The notes: generated by a model not told the origin, from the sequence alone. Positions 41,913 to 50,983 are shown, counted from the first letter of the stretch. The stretch is DNA of 64,000 nucleotides from Pacificoceanicola sp048553275 (GCF_048553275.1 NZ_JBLZMW010000008.1:124001-188000), one strand, 5' to 3'. Numbers and translations: made by a program.

Positions 41913-43838
41913 TCAGGCGCGTTTGTCCAGACTGGCCACGCCAAGAACATCCAGCACCCTGGCCTCGATATGCTCGGCATTCATCGCTGCCGTGTCGTAC
42001 ATGTCCTGAGGGCTCGATTGGTCGATGAAGGTATCGGGCAACACCATGGAGCGGTACTTCAAGCCGCGATCAAACACGCCCTCCTCGGCCAGGAGTTGTG
42101 CCACATGGCTGCCAAAGCCGCCGATCGCCCCTTCTTCGATGGTGATCAGCGCGTCGTGCTCCGCCGCCAGTTTCAGAATCAGATCACGGTCCAGCGGTTT
42201 GGCAAAGCGGGCGTCGGCCACGGTTGGCGTGATTCCACGCCCGCGCAGGGCCTCGGATGCCTTCATCACCTCGCTCAGACGCGTGCCGAAGGACAGGATC
42301 GCGACGCCCCTGCCCTCCTGAATCATCCGGCCCTTGCCGATTTCCAGCACCGTGCCGCGGTCCGGCATCTCGACGCCCTCGCCCTCGCCGCGCGGATAGC
42401 GGAAGGCGATGGGGCCATCGTTATAGGCCACGGCCGTCGCCACCATGTGCTTCAGCTCGGCCTCATCAGCGGCGGCCATGACCACGAAACCGGGCAGGTT
42501 TGCCAGATAGGCCACGTCGAATGACCCGGCGTGCGTCGCCCCATCGGCCCCGACCAGCCCCGCGCGGTCAATGGCAAAGCGCACCGGAAGGCGCTGAATG
42601 GCAACGTCGTGGACCACTTGATCATAGCCGCGCTGCAGAAAGGTGGAGTACATCGTGCAAAACGGCTTCATCCCGCCTGCGGCCAGACCGGCACAGAAGG
42701 TCACGCCATGCTGCTCGGCGATACCGACGTCGAAACACCGCGACGGATAGCGCTCCGCAAAGAGATCGAGGCCCGTGCCATCCGGCATCGCCGCCGTCAC
42801 CGCGCAGACCTGCGGATCATGCGCGGCCTCCTGCAGCAGCGCCTCGGCGAAGACCTTGGTGTACGACGGCGCGTTCGACGGCGCCTTTTTCTGCTCGCCG
42901 GTGACGACGTCGAATTTGCCGCGCGCGTGGCCCTTGTCTGCGGCGTGTTCGGCGTGGCGATAGCCCTTGCCCTTCTTGGTCAGCGCGTGGATCAGGATCG
43001 GCCCCGTCGCCCGCTGCCGCACGGTGCGCAACACCGGCAAGAGCTGCTCCATGTCGTGACCATCAATCGGACCGAGATAGCTGAACCCCAGTTCCTCGAA
43101 CAGCGTGCCGCCCACGGTCATTCCCTTGAGCATATCCTTGGCCCGCTTCGCGCCCTCCCGGAATGGCTCTGGCAGGAAGCTTACCGCGCCCTTGGCGGCC
43201 GCCTTGAGGTCCTGAAACGGAGCCTCGGCATAGAGGCGGCTGAGGTAGGAGGACATGGCGCCGGTGGGCGGCGCGATGCTCATTTCATTGTCATTGAGAA
43301 TGACGATCAGGCGCTTTTTCAGATGGCCCGCGTTGTTGAGCGCTTCATACGCCATGCCTGCGCTTATCGCGCCATCGCCGATCACCGCGATGGCGTCGCC
43401 ATGACCGGTCTCACAACTTCCGCCCAGATCGCGCGCCACGGCAAAACCGAGCGCCGCGCTGATCGAGGTACTGGAATGCGCCGCGCCAAACGGATCGAAG
43501 GGGGACTCGGACCGCTTGGTGAATCCGGACAGACCGTCTTTCTGCCGAAGCGTATTCATCCGGTCGCGCCGTCCGGTCAGGATCTTGTGCGGGTAACACT
43601 GATGGCTGACATCCCAGATGATTTTGTCGCGCGGCGTGTCGAACACGGCGTGCAGCGCCACTGTCAATTCGACCACGCCAAGCCCCGCGCCGAGGTGCCC
43701 GCCGGTCTGCGAGACCGCATGAATGGTCTCAGCGCGCACTTCCTGCGCCAGCCGGATCAACTCCGCATCGGAAAACTTCTTCAGATCCGACGGCAGGGTC
43801 ACACGATCGAGCAGCGGAGTGTTGGGCTTGTCGGACAT
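41913..43838 (-). CDS. dxs: 1-deoxy-D-xylulose-5-phosphate synthase
   Basis: A 641-residue ThDP enzyme that condenses pyruvate and glyceraldehyde 3-phosphate, the first step of the MEP isoprenoid pathway. Visible motifs are QTGGHLGAGLGVVELT, the ThDP-binding VIGDGAISAGMAYEALNN, LNDNEMSIA and the transketolase-like DRAGLVGADGATHAG. The ATG at 43838 gives the standard length; the frame continues upstream without family sequence. It is last in the deacetylase-xseB-ispA-dxs run, starting 20 bp after the ispA stop. Its linkage to ispA puts two isoprenoid steps in one transcription unit. Confidence 0.96.
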   Translation of the reverse strand: MSDKPNTPLLDRVTLPSDLKKFSDAELIRLAQEVRAETIHAVSQTGGHLGAGLGVVELTVALHAVFDTPRDKIIWDVSHQCYPHKILTGRRDRMNTLRQKDGLSGFTKRSESPFDPFGAAHSSTSISAALGFAVARDLGGSCETGHGDAIAVIGDGAISAGMAYEALNNAGHLKKRLIVILNDNEMSIAPPTGAMSSYLSRLYAEAPFQDLKAAAKGAVSFLPEPFREGAKRAKDMLKGMTVGGTLFEELGFSYLGPIDGHDMEQLLPVLRTVRQRATGPILIHALTKKGKGYRHAEHAADKGHARGKFDVVTGEQKKAPSNAPSYTKVFAEALLQEAAHDPQVCAVTAAMPDGTGLDLFAERYPSRCFDVGIAEQHGVTFCAGLAAGGMKPFCTMYSTFLQRGYDQVVHDVAIQRLPVRFAIDRAGLVGADGATHAGSFDVAYLANLPGFVVMAAADEAELKHMVATAVAYNDGPIAFRYPRGEGEGVEMPDRGTVLEIGKGRMIQEGRGVAILSFGTRLSEVMKASEALRGRGITPTVADARFAKPLDRDLILKLAAEHDALITIEEGAIGGFGSHVAQLLAEEGVFDRGLKYRSMVLPDTFIDQSSPQDMYDTAAMNAEHIEARVLDVLGVASLDKRA

Positions 43839-43857
43839 GAAGGGGCCTTCCGGTCTT

Positions 43858-44763
43858 TCAGTTTCGGCGCGAGATAACGAAGCGTGCGGCGTCCCGCAAG
43901 CAGTCAGCCTTGTCACCGTAAACAGATAAGGCGTCGCAGGCCTCTGTCACGATCTCGGTGGCGCGTCTTTTCGCCCCGTCGAGGCCAAGATGGCTGACGA
44001 AGGTCGCCTTGCCCCGCCCGGCGTCCTTGCCCACGGCCTTGCCCACGGTTTCGGCATCGCCCTCGACGTCCAGAACATCATCCCAGATCTGGAAGGCGAG
44101 CCCCAGCTTCTGGCCGTATTTGTAAAGCGATCCGGTCTCTGCTCCGGCCATCGTCGGCCCGGCGGTCGCCGACCAAAGCAGCAGCGCCCCAGTCTTGAGC
44201 GATTGCAGGCGCTCGATCTCGCGCAGGGACAGCGGCGCCTCTGCCGCCTCCGCTTCCATGTCGAGCATCTGCCCCAGCACCATGCCCGCCTCGCCGGAGG
44301 CCTTGGCCAGCCCTTCGATCAAGCGATGCGACGCCGCGAATTTCTCTGGCGCCGTCAGATCCGCAATCTCCGGTTTGGTCAGCAGCCGAAACGCCAGCGT
44401 CTGCAAGGCATCCCCCGCCAGAACCGCCGTCGCCTCGTCCCATTTGCGATGCACCGTGGGCCGCCCCCGGCGCATGTCGTCATCGTCCATGCAAGGCAAA
44501 TCGTCGTGGATCAGGCTGTAGCCATGCAGGCACTCGATCGCCAGAGCCGCCTGCAAGGCCGCGCCCTCGGGCACGTCGTGCAAACGGCAGCTCTCCATCA
44601 CAAGAAATCCGCGCAACATTTTGCCGCCTTCCAGCGCATAATACATGGCGTCGGTCAGCGAGCGCCTCTGCACCTGCAGAAAGCTGGCCCGCCGCATAAT
44701 CCGCGCCGCATCGGCCTTCAGGACCTCGGGGAAATCCCGCGTCATGACGGACCCGTCGCTCAC
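43858..44763 (-). CDS. ispA: Farnesyl/geranyl diphosphate synthase (polyprenyl synthetase)
   Basis: A 301-residue trans-isoprenyl diphosphate synthase. The first aspartate-rich motif is DDLPCMDDDDMRRGRPT and the second is QIWDDVLDVEGD. GGKMLRGFLV and a KTGALL motif are also present. The residues just before the first motif (GYSLIH) favour short-chain (C15) products. A GTG at 44763 overlaps the xseB stop; an ATG six codons on (44745) is an alternative. The xseB-ispA-dxs order is conserved in Rhodobacteraceae and many other Proteobacteria. Confidence 0.92.
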   Translation of the reverse strand: MSDGSVMTRDFPEVLKADAARIMRRASFLQVQRRSLTDAMYYALEGGKMLRGFLVMESCRLHDVPEGAALQAALAIECLHGYSLIHDDLPCMDDDDMRRGRPTVHRKWDEATAVLAGDALQTLAFRLLTKPEIADLTAPEKFAASHRLIEGLAKASGEAGMVLGQMLDMEAEAAEAPLSLREIERLQSLKTGALLLWSATAGPTMAGAETGSLYKYGQKLGLAFQIWDDVLDVEGDAETVGKAVGKDAGRGKATFVSHLGLDGAKRRATEIVTEACDALSVYGDKADCLRDAARFVISRRN

Positions 44764-45002
44764 AGTCCTTCGACCGCCTTCGTGCCCGCCGGGTTGCCAT
44801 CGGCGTCGAGGGTGATCGCCGCGACCTTTTCTTCGGCTTCTTTCAGCTTGGCATCACAACGCTTGCGCAACTCCGCGCCGCGCTCATAAAGCGCAATGGA
44901 CTGATCCAGCGCCACATCGCCACGCTCCAGTTGCCCGACCACCTGTTCAAGCTCGGCCATCGCCTCTTCGAAGGTCATCTCCGTCACCGGCTTGTCGCTC
45001 AT
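44760..45002 (-). CDS. xseB: Exodeoxyribonuclease VII small subunit
   Basis: An 80-residue helical protein with the XseB pattern FEEAMAELEQVVGQLERGDVALDQSIALYERG. It binds the large subunit XseA (not in the window) in the exonuclease that degrades single-stranded DNA to oligonucleotides. It overlaps the deacetylase gene stop by 4 nt and the ispA start by 4 nt. The order matches the conserved xseB-ispA-dxs cluster. Confidence 0.94.
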   Translation of the reverse strand: MSDKPVTEMTFEEAMAELEQVVGQLERGDVALDQSIALYERGAELRKRCDAKLKEAEEKVAAITLDADGNPAGTKAVEGL

Positions 45003-45922
45003 TGTCCTGCCTCCATCAGCTCTTGCACATGCACCCTGGCCGCAGCCGCCAGCGCATCGAGATCGTAGCCGCCTTCCAGCACGGATACCACACGACCCTT
45101 GGCGACTTCCGCAGCAATCGTGCAGATTTCCCGGGTGATCCAGCGGAAATCCTCCAGCCCCCAGTTCAGCTGTGCCAACGGGTCGTCCTGATGGGCATCG
45201 AAACCGGCGGACACGATGATCAGCTCGGGCGCATAGTCGCGCAACCGCCGGAGCGCCGGCGTCCAGGCCGCCCGCATTTCCGTCCCGCCACTCTGCGGCG
45301 GCAAGGGCAGGTTCAGCACATTGTCATGCGCCCCGCGATCCGTCGCATCGCCGCTTCCGGGCCAAAGCGGCATCTGGTGCGATCCGATGAACAGGCTGCG
45401 CGCCTCCGACCACAGCAGATCTTGCGTGCCGTTGCCGTGGTGCACATCGAAATCCAGAACCGCAACGCGCGCCAGACCGTGCCGCTCCAGAGCATGTCTG
45501 GCCGCCAGAGCCGCATTGCAAAAGAGGCAAAAGCCCATGGGCGTTTCGGTTTCCGCGTGGTGTCCCGGCGGGCGCGTTGCGACGAAGGCGTTCGACATCT
45601 CACCGCCCAAAACCATGTCGACCGCCTTGAGTGCGCCACCCGCCGCGCGCTTTGCCGCAAGCAAGGAGCCGGGCGACATCCATGTATCCGAATCAATCTG
45701 TGTCACATCCTTGATCGGCTCCGCCGCGCCAATGCGGTCGATATAGGCCTGCGGATGGCAAAGCCGAAGATCCTCATCGGTGCAGGACGGCGCCGACACC
45801 CGCGTCAGCTCCAGCGCCTCAAGGGCCTGCAAGACATACTCCAAACGAGCCACCCGCTCCGGATGGCCCTCCGGTGTGACGTGTTTCAGACAATCCGCAT
45901 GTGTGATCAACGCCGTCGCCAT
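44999..45922 (-). CDS. Histone deacetylase-family (AcuC-like) protein
   Basis: A 307-residue zinc deacetylase fold protein. The catalytic residues are visible in TRPPGHHAETETPMGFCLF (double histidine), VLDFDVHHGNGTQDL (zinc ligands) and IIVSAGFDAHQDDPL. Bacterial members act on acetyl-polyamines, acetoin-related targets or proteins; the substrate is not readable. It leads the four-gene minus-strand operon and overlaps xseB by 4 nt. The next gene upstream is petR, 60 bp away on the same strand. Confidence 0.93.
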   Translation of the reverse strand: MATALITHADCLKHVTPEGHPERVARLEYVLQALEALELTRVSAPSCTDEDLRLCHPQAYIDRIGAAEPIKDVTQIDSDTWMSPGSLLAAKRAAGGALKAVDMVLGGEMSNAFVATRPPGHHAETETPMGFCLFCNAALAARHALERHGLARVAVLDFDVHHGNGTQDLLWSEARSLFIGSHQMPLWPGSGDATDRGAHDNVLNLPLPPQSGGTEMRAAWTPALRRLRDYAPELIIVSAGFDAHQDDPLAQLNWGLEDFRWITREICTIAAEVAKGRVVSVLEGGYDLDALAAAARVHVQELMEAGQ

Positions 45923-45982
45923 GGCGCGCCCTCCCTTTTTTCTGCCTTACCTGTTCAGATTGCGGCCATCCGGCCGTGCATG

Positions 45983-46684
45983 TCAGTCCGGGGCCAGCAT
46001 ATAGCCCGCGCCACGCACCGTCTGAAGGTAGCGTGGCTGCTTGGGATCGTTTTCCAGTTTGCGGCGCAGGCGGGTAATCTGCACGTCGACCGCGCGCTCC
46101 TGCGCTTGCCCCTTGTCGCGGCCCAGGTCTTCCACCAACTTGGCGCGGCTGATCGCTTCGCCCGGCATCCGGGAGAAGATCCGCATCAGTTGGCTCTCGG
46201 TGGCCGTCAACCGGACCAGATCGTCGCCCCGCCACATCTCTCCGCGTTCGATGTCATAGCGGAAATCCCCCAATGTCAGAAGCTTGGGCACGCTTTCTTC
46301 GGCCGGGGTTTCCGGCATCCGCCGCAGGATCGCGTTGATCCGCAGCAGCAACTCCTTCGGCTCGAATGGCTTGGCGAGGTAGTCATCCGCCCCCGCCTCA
46401 AGTCCGGCGATGCGGTCCTCGGTCTCGGCCTTGGCGGTCAACAGAAGGATCGGCGTCAAGCTGGTTTCGCGAATGCCGCGGGTCAGACTTACGCCGTCTT
46501 CGCCCGGCATCATCACATCCAGGACAATCATGTCGAATTCCAGGCCCGCCAGCAGGCGCCGCGCATGGGCGGCATCGCGGGCCGCACTTACCATGAAGCC
46601 ATGACGCATCAGGAACTTCTGCAACAATCCTCGAATGCGCTCATCGTCATCGACGATCAGCAAATGCACATCCGGCTCACTCAT
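45983..46684 (-). CDS. petR: OmpR-family response regulator PetR
   Basis: A 233-residue response regulator. The receiver domain has the acidic pocket LLIVDDDERIRG, phosphoacceptor Asp56 in IVLDVMMPGEDG, and switch lysine in YLAKPFEPKELL. A winged-helix DNA-binding domain follows (ERAVDVQITRLRRKLENDPK). Pairing with a MarR-type gene just upstream (4-nt overlap, ATGA) matches petP-petR of R. capsulatus. There PetR is essential and supports cytochrome bc1 synthesis and growth. No histidine kinase is adjacent. The petABC genes are not in this window, so a bc1 role is inferred only. Confidence 0.83.
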   Translation of the reverse strand: MSEPDVHLLIVDDDERIRGLLQKFLMRHGFMVSAARDAAHARRLLAGLEFDMIVLDVMMPGEDGVSLTRGIRETSLTPILLLTAKAETEDRIAGLEAGADDYLAKPFEPKELLLRINAILRRMPETPAEESVPKLLTLGDFRYDIERGEMWRGDDLVRLTATESQLMRIFSRMPGEAISRAKLVEDLGRDKGQAQERAVDVQITRLRRKLENDPKQPRYLQTVRGAGYMLAPD

Positions 46685-47193
46685 CCCCGGCCCTCCCTGA
46701 GCCCTTGATAGTGGCGGCGCATGTCAGGGTCCATCATCGCTTCCAGTACCTTTCGAAAACCGGAAACAGCCTCCGGCCCGGCCTGTTTGTAGGCCGCTCG
46801 CATGCGCGCACGTTGCGCGTCGGACAGACGGGTGTCCAGTGCGATGCCGTCCTCCGTGAGGAATAGATGACGTTCACGCTTGTCAAGTCGCCCGACCCGC
46901 GACTCGACCAAACCGTCCTCGATCAAGGTGCGCAGCACCCGGTTGAGCGACTGTTTCGTCACCCCAAGGATCGACAACAGATTGTTGACGGTGGTGCCCG
47001 GAGCGCCATGGATGAAGTGCAACGCGCGGTGATGCGCGCGGCCATAGCTCAGCGTCGCCAGAATACGGTCAGGATCGGCGGTAAACCCCCGGTACGCAAA
47101 GAACATCGCTTCGATGCCCTGACGCAGTTGTTCGTCTGTCAGATACAGCAGCGTTTCGCCCCCGATCGACTGATTGCCTTGTGCGTCCGACAT
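46681..47193 (-). CDS. petP: MarR-family regulator PetP
   Basis: A 170-residue MarR-type winged-helix protein. ATLSYGRAHHRALHFIHGAPG precedes the recognition helix VTKQSLNRVLRTLIEDGLVE and the wing RVGRLDKRERHLFLTEDG. The length and adjacency to the OmpR-type gene identify it as PetP. The ATG at 47193 follows GGGGAG and is preferred to a start eleven codons upstream. It is divergent from ilvE across 160 bp, so the promoter region could also be autoregulated. Confidence 0.82.
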   Translation of the reverse strand: MSDAQGNQSIGGETLLYLTDEQLRQGIEAMFFAYRGFTADPDRILATLSYGRAHHRALHFIHGAPGTTVNNLLSILGVTKQSLNRVLRTLIEDGLVESRVGRLDKRERHLFLTEDGIALDTRLSDAQRARMRAAYKQAGPEAVSGFRKVLEAMMDPDMRRHYQGLREGRG

Positions 47194-47353
47194 GACCACT
47201 CCCCGCAGAAAATTGCTGGCGTCCATTTTAAGTCAGCCTTGTTGACATTCCAACCCGGAACTGGTAGCGAATCTCAGTTTTTGCGCAACTTTATGTCCGG
47301 TTTGGACGTTTCCAGCGCAATATTTGCAAATCGAAGCGCAGCAGGAGGATGTT

Positions 47354-48226
47354 ATGGCAACTGGCGCATATGATGATCGCGATGGCAAGATCTGGCTGGA
47401 CGGCCAGCTTGTAGACTGGCGCGAGGCCCAGGTGCACGTGTTGACCCACGGCCTGCACTATGCGAGCTCCGTTTTCGAAGGCGAGCGCGCCTATAACGGC
47501 AAGATTTTCCTCTCCCGCAAACACTCGGAGCGGCTGCATTTCTCTGCTGGTGAACTCGATTTCGAGATCCCCTACACCGTCGATGAAATCGAAACAGCCA
47601 AGCAAGCCGTACTCGAGGCCAACGGGCTGACCGACGCGTATGTGCGTGCTGTGGCCTGGCGCGGCGCCGGTCCGGACATGGGCGTCGCCTCCGCGCGCAA
47701 CCCCGTTCGCCTTGCGATCGCGGCCTGGGAATGGGGCAGCTATTACGGGGACGCCAAGATGAAGGGGGCAAAGCTCGACATCGCCAAGTGGAAGCGCCCC
47801 TCGCCCGAAACCATCCCCGTGCACGCAAAGGCCGCGGGTCTCTATATGATTTGTACCACCTCGAAACACGCCGCCGAGGCCAAAGGCTGTTCGGATGCGC
47901 TGTTCATGGATTACCGTGGTTATGTGGCAGAGGCGACCGGCGCCAATATCTTCTTCGTGAAGAATGGGGAAGTGCACACACCGGACCCGGACTGCTTTCT
48001 CAACGGGCTGACACGCCAGACCGTGATCCAGATGTTGAAAGACCGCGGTATCACGGTTCACGAGCGGCACATCATGCCAGAGGAGCTCGAAGGATTCGAA
48101 CAATGCTGGCTCACCGGCACGGCAGCCGAAGTGACACCAGTCGGCCAGATTGGCGATTTCACATTCGAAGTCGGCGCAATCACGCGAGAGATCGCTGAAG
48201 CATATGAAAAGCTGGTCCGGAGCTGA
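47354..48226 (+). CDS. ilvE: Branched-chain amino acid aminotransferase
   Basis: A 290-residue fold-type IV PLP aminotransferase. It makes leucine, isoleucine and valine from their 2-oxo acids. Landmarks are HGLHYASSVFEGERAY, KAAGLYMICTTSKH with the Schiff-base lysine, EATGANIFFVKNG, and the C-terminal CWLTGTAAEVTPV. The ATG at 47354 follows AGGAGG. It is monocistronic, with a good terminator 20 bp after its stop. Adjacency to petP/petR is conserved in related genomes to my knowledge, but I infer no functional link. Confidence 0.94.
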   Translation: MATGAYDDRDGKIWLDGQLVDWREAQVHVLTHGLHYASSVFEGERAYNGKIFLSRKHSERLHFSAGELDFEIPYTVDEIETAKQAVLEANGLTDAYVRAVAWRGAGPDMGVASARNPVRLAIAAWEWGSYYGDAKMKGAKLDIAKWKRPSPETIPVHAKAAGLYMICTTSKHAAEAKGCSDALFMDYRGYVAEATGANIFFVKNGEVHTPDPDCFLNGLTRQTVIQMLKDRGITVHERHIMPEELEGFEQCWLTGTAAEVTPVGQIGDFTFEVGAITREIAEAYEKLVRS

Positions 48227-48247
48227 CCAAACGCTGTTCAATTTGCG

Positions 48248-48276
48248 AAAGGGTGCCGTAGACCGGCGCCCTTTTT
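48248..48276 (+). terminator. Rho-independent terminator of ilvE
   Basis: An 11-bp stem AAAGGGTGCCG / CGGCGCCCTTT (one G-U pair) with a 5-nt loop TAGAC followed by a T-run at 48272-48276. It lies between the convergent ilvE and PAS-protein genes. Confidence 0.8.
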
Positions 48277-48279
48277 GAC

Positions 48280-49527
48280 CTACAGAAGCGAGCGCAACAT
48301 AGATACGTTCGACTGTATCACGGCATTCAGCTCCACAACATGCGCGAGCCGGACCTCGATCTCGTTCTGACCGGCATCCAATTGATCGACCACCCCCGAC
48401 AGATCCGCGCCATTTTCCGAAAGCGACGCGCTCTCGATCTTGCACATCATGCGTGTGGAGCTCAGACCGGTCACATAGCGTTTCATGTCCAGCACACTAC
48501 GCCCAAATCGCCTGGCCTCGTGCTCGACCCGTCCAAGGGCCTCCGCAGTCTCTGCGATATTCTTCTTAATGCAGGTCTCGATTATCGCGACCTCAGCCTT
48601 TGGGTCAAGAACACCTGGCGTCGCCGCGCCTTGTGCCGTCAAGGCTGTGATCGTATCGTTTTCAAGCCCTGAAATGAACCCAAGAAACTGACTGCGAAGA
48701 ATGGCGTTGCGAATACGGGCGAAGACGCAGTCGTCGCCATCCACAAAGGTGTTCACCCAAGTCGACATATCTTCGAGCATTTGGCTGTAGTTAACCGAAA
48801 TTGCGCTGATCGGTCCGCCAGCCGTTTGCAAGCGGGATGCGATGATGCGCATGTTCATCGGTACGGTACGAATGGATTGAAATGCTTCTGTAAGGTCCGT
48901 GGTTTCCGTCTGCACCTGATAAATTGCCCGGGACATTTCCATGAAACGGGTTTGCAGCGGGGTCAAAGGGCGGCCCAGCTGCTGTGAACGGGCCTTTTGC
49001 TCGCTCGCCAGCGCCACGGACTGAAAAACGTCATAGGTCGGATAGCCCTTTTGAGCGAGAGCCTTACAGAACTCCGCAGCGCTTTCAGACGGGGTCAGCC
49101 CGTCCGCCTGCTCGCGCCGGGCAAGATCTGCATACATCTCGGCAATCATGGCCAGCATTCCGCCGGTTGGTTTGATCCGGATGGAAATGAACCCGTCATC
49201 AATCGGCATTGCCAGCGCAAAGACCCAGTAATACCGACCGGTCTTGGTACGGTTCTTGACGTAGGCGCCTACGGGCTTCCCAGCCTTCAATTGGCTCCAA
49301 TAGAGCTCGAAAACACCCTTGGGCATGTCCGGGTGCCGCACGATCTTGTGCGGGGCATTCTGCAGTTCCGACCAGTCATAACCGGAAATTCGGCAGAAAT
49401 TGACGTTGCCACATTTTATGACACCGCGATCATCGGTGCGCGAAAACAAGACTTCACTGGTCTGAAGACTGGCTTCACCCCCGGATATTGATGGTGCGGG
49501 GGTAAAGTCATGTGATAGATCGGCCAT
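48280..49527 (-). CDS. Aer-type PAS protein without a chemoreceptor signalling domain, paralogue 1
   Basis: A 415-residue soluble protein. The N-terminal PAS domain (residues about 22-130) matches E. coli Aer: GNVNFCRISGYDWSEL, then Arg64-His65-Pro66-Asp67-Met68-Pro69, then KNRTKTGRYYWVFALAMP. In Aer the corresponding loop is part of the FAD pocket. The remaining 280 residues are helical with conserved blocks VPMNMRIIASRLQTAGGPIS and ARRFGRSVLDMKRYVTGLSS. There is no membrane helix, HAMP or methyl-accepting hairpin. A TATACT -10-like box lies about 26 bp upstream (49553-49558, minus strand). A redox or energy-sensing role is inferred. Confidence 0.8.
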   Translation of the reverse strand: MADLSHDFTPAPSISGGEASLQTSEVLFSRTDDRGVIKCGNVNFCRISGYDWSELQNAPHKIVRHPDMPKGVFELYWSQLKAGKPVGAYVKNRTKTGRYYWVFALAMPIDDGFISIRIKPTGGMLAMIAEMYADLARREQADGLTPSESAAEFCKALAQKGYPTYDVFQSVALASEQKARSQQLGRPLTPLQTRFMEMSRAIYQVQTETTDLTEAFQSIRTVPMNMRIIASRLQTAGGPISAISVNYSQMLEDMSTWVNTFVDGDDCVFARIRNAILRSQFLGFISGLENDTITALTAQGAATPGVLDPKAEVAIIETCIKKNIAETAEALGRVEHEARRFGRSVLDMKRYVTGLSSTRMMCKIESASLSENGADLSGVVDQLDAGQNEIEVRLAHVVELNAVIQSNVSMLRSLL

Positions 49528-49616
49528 GTTGAAGTCCTCGACGCGGTCATTGAGTATAGCATGGCGGCCAACTCTTATGATTTGGTGAAAGCCCTATCGC
49601 TCAGGTTCCAATCCGG

Positions 49617-50870
49617 TCAAAAAAGAGATCTCAGCATCGCGGTGCTGCCCTGGATGATCGCATTCAACTCGACGATCCGAGCAAGTCGCATCTCGATCTC
49701 GTTTTGGCCGTCATCAAGTTGGTCTACGATTCCGGCGAGTTCCGTGCCAGACTCAGCCAGTGATGCGCTCTCGATTTTACACATCATCCGGGTCGAACTC
49801 AGGCCGGTGACGTAGCGTTTCATGTCGAGGACGCTGCGCGCAAACCGGCGTGCCTCGACCTCGACATTCTGCAGCGACATGACGGTTTTTTCCAGGAGCA
49901 CAGCTTCGCGTTTTTCCAGTCTCGCCCGCTCATCAAGGACATCAATAGAGTCCGGGTATTTTGCGTCTTCATCCGTGAAATTGGTCCGCATTTCCATCTG
50001 CAACGCGCGTGCGAAGCTCAGGAACTGTCCTTCGAGGATCGCGCTGCGCATGCGCGAAAACACGCAGGCGTCGCCATCGACAAACGTGTTCACCCAGCTC
50101 GACATTTCTTCGAGCATCTGACTATAGTTCACCGAAATGGCGCTGATCGGCCCGCCGGCGTTTTCGAGACGAGAGGCAATGATGCTCATGTTCATCGGCA
50201 CCGTTCGGATGGCCTGAAAGGCTTCTGTCATGCCTGTCGTTTCATTGGCAACGTCGGCGATTGCCTTAGCCATCTCCAGGTATTTCAGCTGCCCCGCGTC
50301 GAGATTCTTACCCAGTTGGGTTTGCCGTTCGTGAAACTCCCTCGCCAGCGCGCGTGACTGAAACGCGTTGTAGTTTGCAAAACCTTCTTCGACCAGTAGC
50401 TCCTGGAGGTAGTCGGCGCTGCTGGCGGGGCTCAGCCCCTCGTCTTGCTCGCGCTTGAGCATCTTGGCGTAGATTTCTTCCACCTTGGTAGAGAGGCCAC
50501 AGACAGGTTTGATGCGGGTCGAAATATAGCCGCTGTCCGTCGGGGAAACCAGGGCGAACACCCAATAATACCGGCCATCTTTAGAGCGATTCTGGACATA
50601 GGCGCCGGTCACCTTATCTTCCTTGATCCGTTCCCACATCAGGTGGAACAAGCCACGCGGCGTGTCAGGATGGCGGATAATCTTGTGAGGCGCGCCAATC
50701 AGGTCGCTCCACTCATGTCCGGCCAGTCTTTGAAAGACAGTGTTGCCTGCCTGGATCACTCCGCGCTTGTCAGTGCGCGAGTAAAACATCTCACCCACGG
50801 CAAAGGAGACCTCTCCCTGTTTGGTGGTGCGCGCCGCTTCAGCAGCGAAATTTTGATTGAGTTCGGTCAT
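49617..50870 (-). CDS. Aer-type PAS protein without a chemoreceptor signalling domain, paralogue 2
   Basis: A 417-residue tandem paralogue with the same layout. The PAS domain has GNTVFQRLAGHEWSDLIG, Arg66-His67-Pro68-Asp69-Thr70-Pro71 and KDGRYYWVFALVSP. The helical C-terminal part shares the blocks VPMNMSIIASRLENAGGPIS, NYSQMLEEMSSWVNTFVDGD and VLDMKRYVTGLSSTRMMCK with paralogue 1. Conservation is stronger in these blocks than in the PAS periphery, suggesting a shared output partner. Met of the PAS loop is replaced by Thr70. It is separated from paralogue 1 by 89 bp, which may hold a promoter for that gene. Confidence 0.8.
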   Translation of the reverse strand: MTELNQNFAAEAARTTKQGEVSFAVGEMFYSRTDKRGVIQAGNTVFQRLAGHEWSDLIGAPHKIIRHPDTPRGLFHLMWERIKEDKVTGAYVQNRSKDGRYYWVFALVSPTDSGYISTRIKPVCGLSTKVEEIYAKMLKREQDEGLSPASSADYLQELLVEEGFANYNAFQSRALAREFHERQTQLGKNLDAGQLKYLEMAKAIADVANETTGMTEAFQAIRTVPMNMSIIASRLENAGGPISAISVNYSQMLEEMSSWVNTFVDGDACVFSRMRSAILEGQFLSFARALQMEMRTNFTDEDAKYPDSIDVLDERARLEKREAVLLEKTVMSLQNVEVEARRFARSVLDMKRYVTGLSSTRMMCKIESASLAESGTELAGIVDQLDDGQNEIEMRLARIVELNAIIQGSTAMLRSLF

Positions 50871-50935
50871 AAGACACCCCGGGAAACTGGTTCGACGGAA
50901 AGGTGCCTTACCCCTTTTAACAAATGCTGAAACAC

Positions 50936-50970
50936 GCTCCGCGAACCATTTTTAATTCGCGGAGCATTTT
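50936..50970. terminator. Hairpin after the ABC permease operon
   Basis: A perfect 10-bp stem GCTCCGCGAA / TTCGCGGAGC with a 10-nt AT-rich loop, 18 bp beyond the stop of the last permease gene (minus strand). The T-rich tract (ATTTTAT) lies on the plus-strand side. The minus-strand exit (GTGTTTC) is only weakly T-rich, so termination efficiency for the operon is uncertain. Confidence 0.55.
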
Positions 50971-50983
50971 ATCTAATTTGTGC

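Noticed and set aside
45002..46708. A plus-strand 568-codon frame opposite the deacetylase and petR
   Set aside because: Both minus-strand genes show catalytic motifs and overlap-coupled starts; the plus frame does not.
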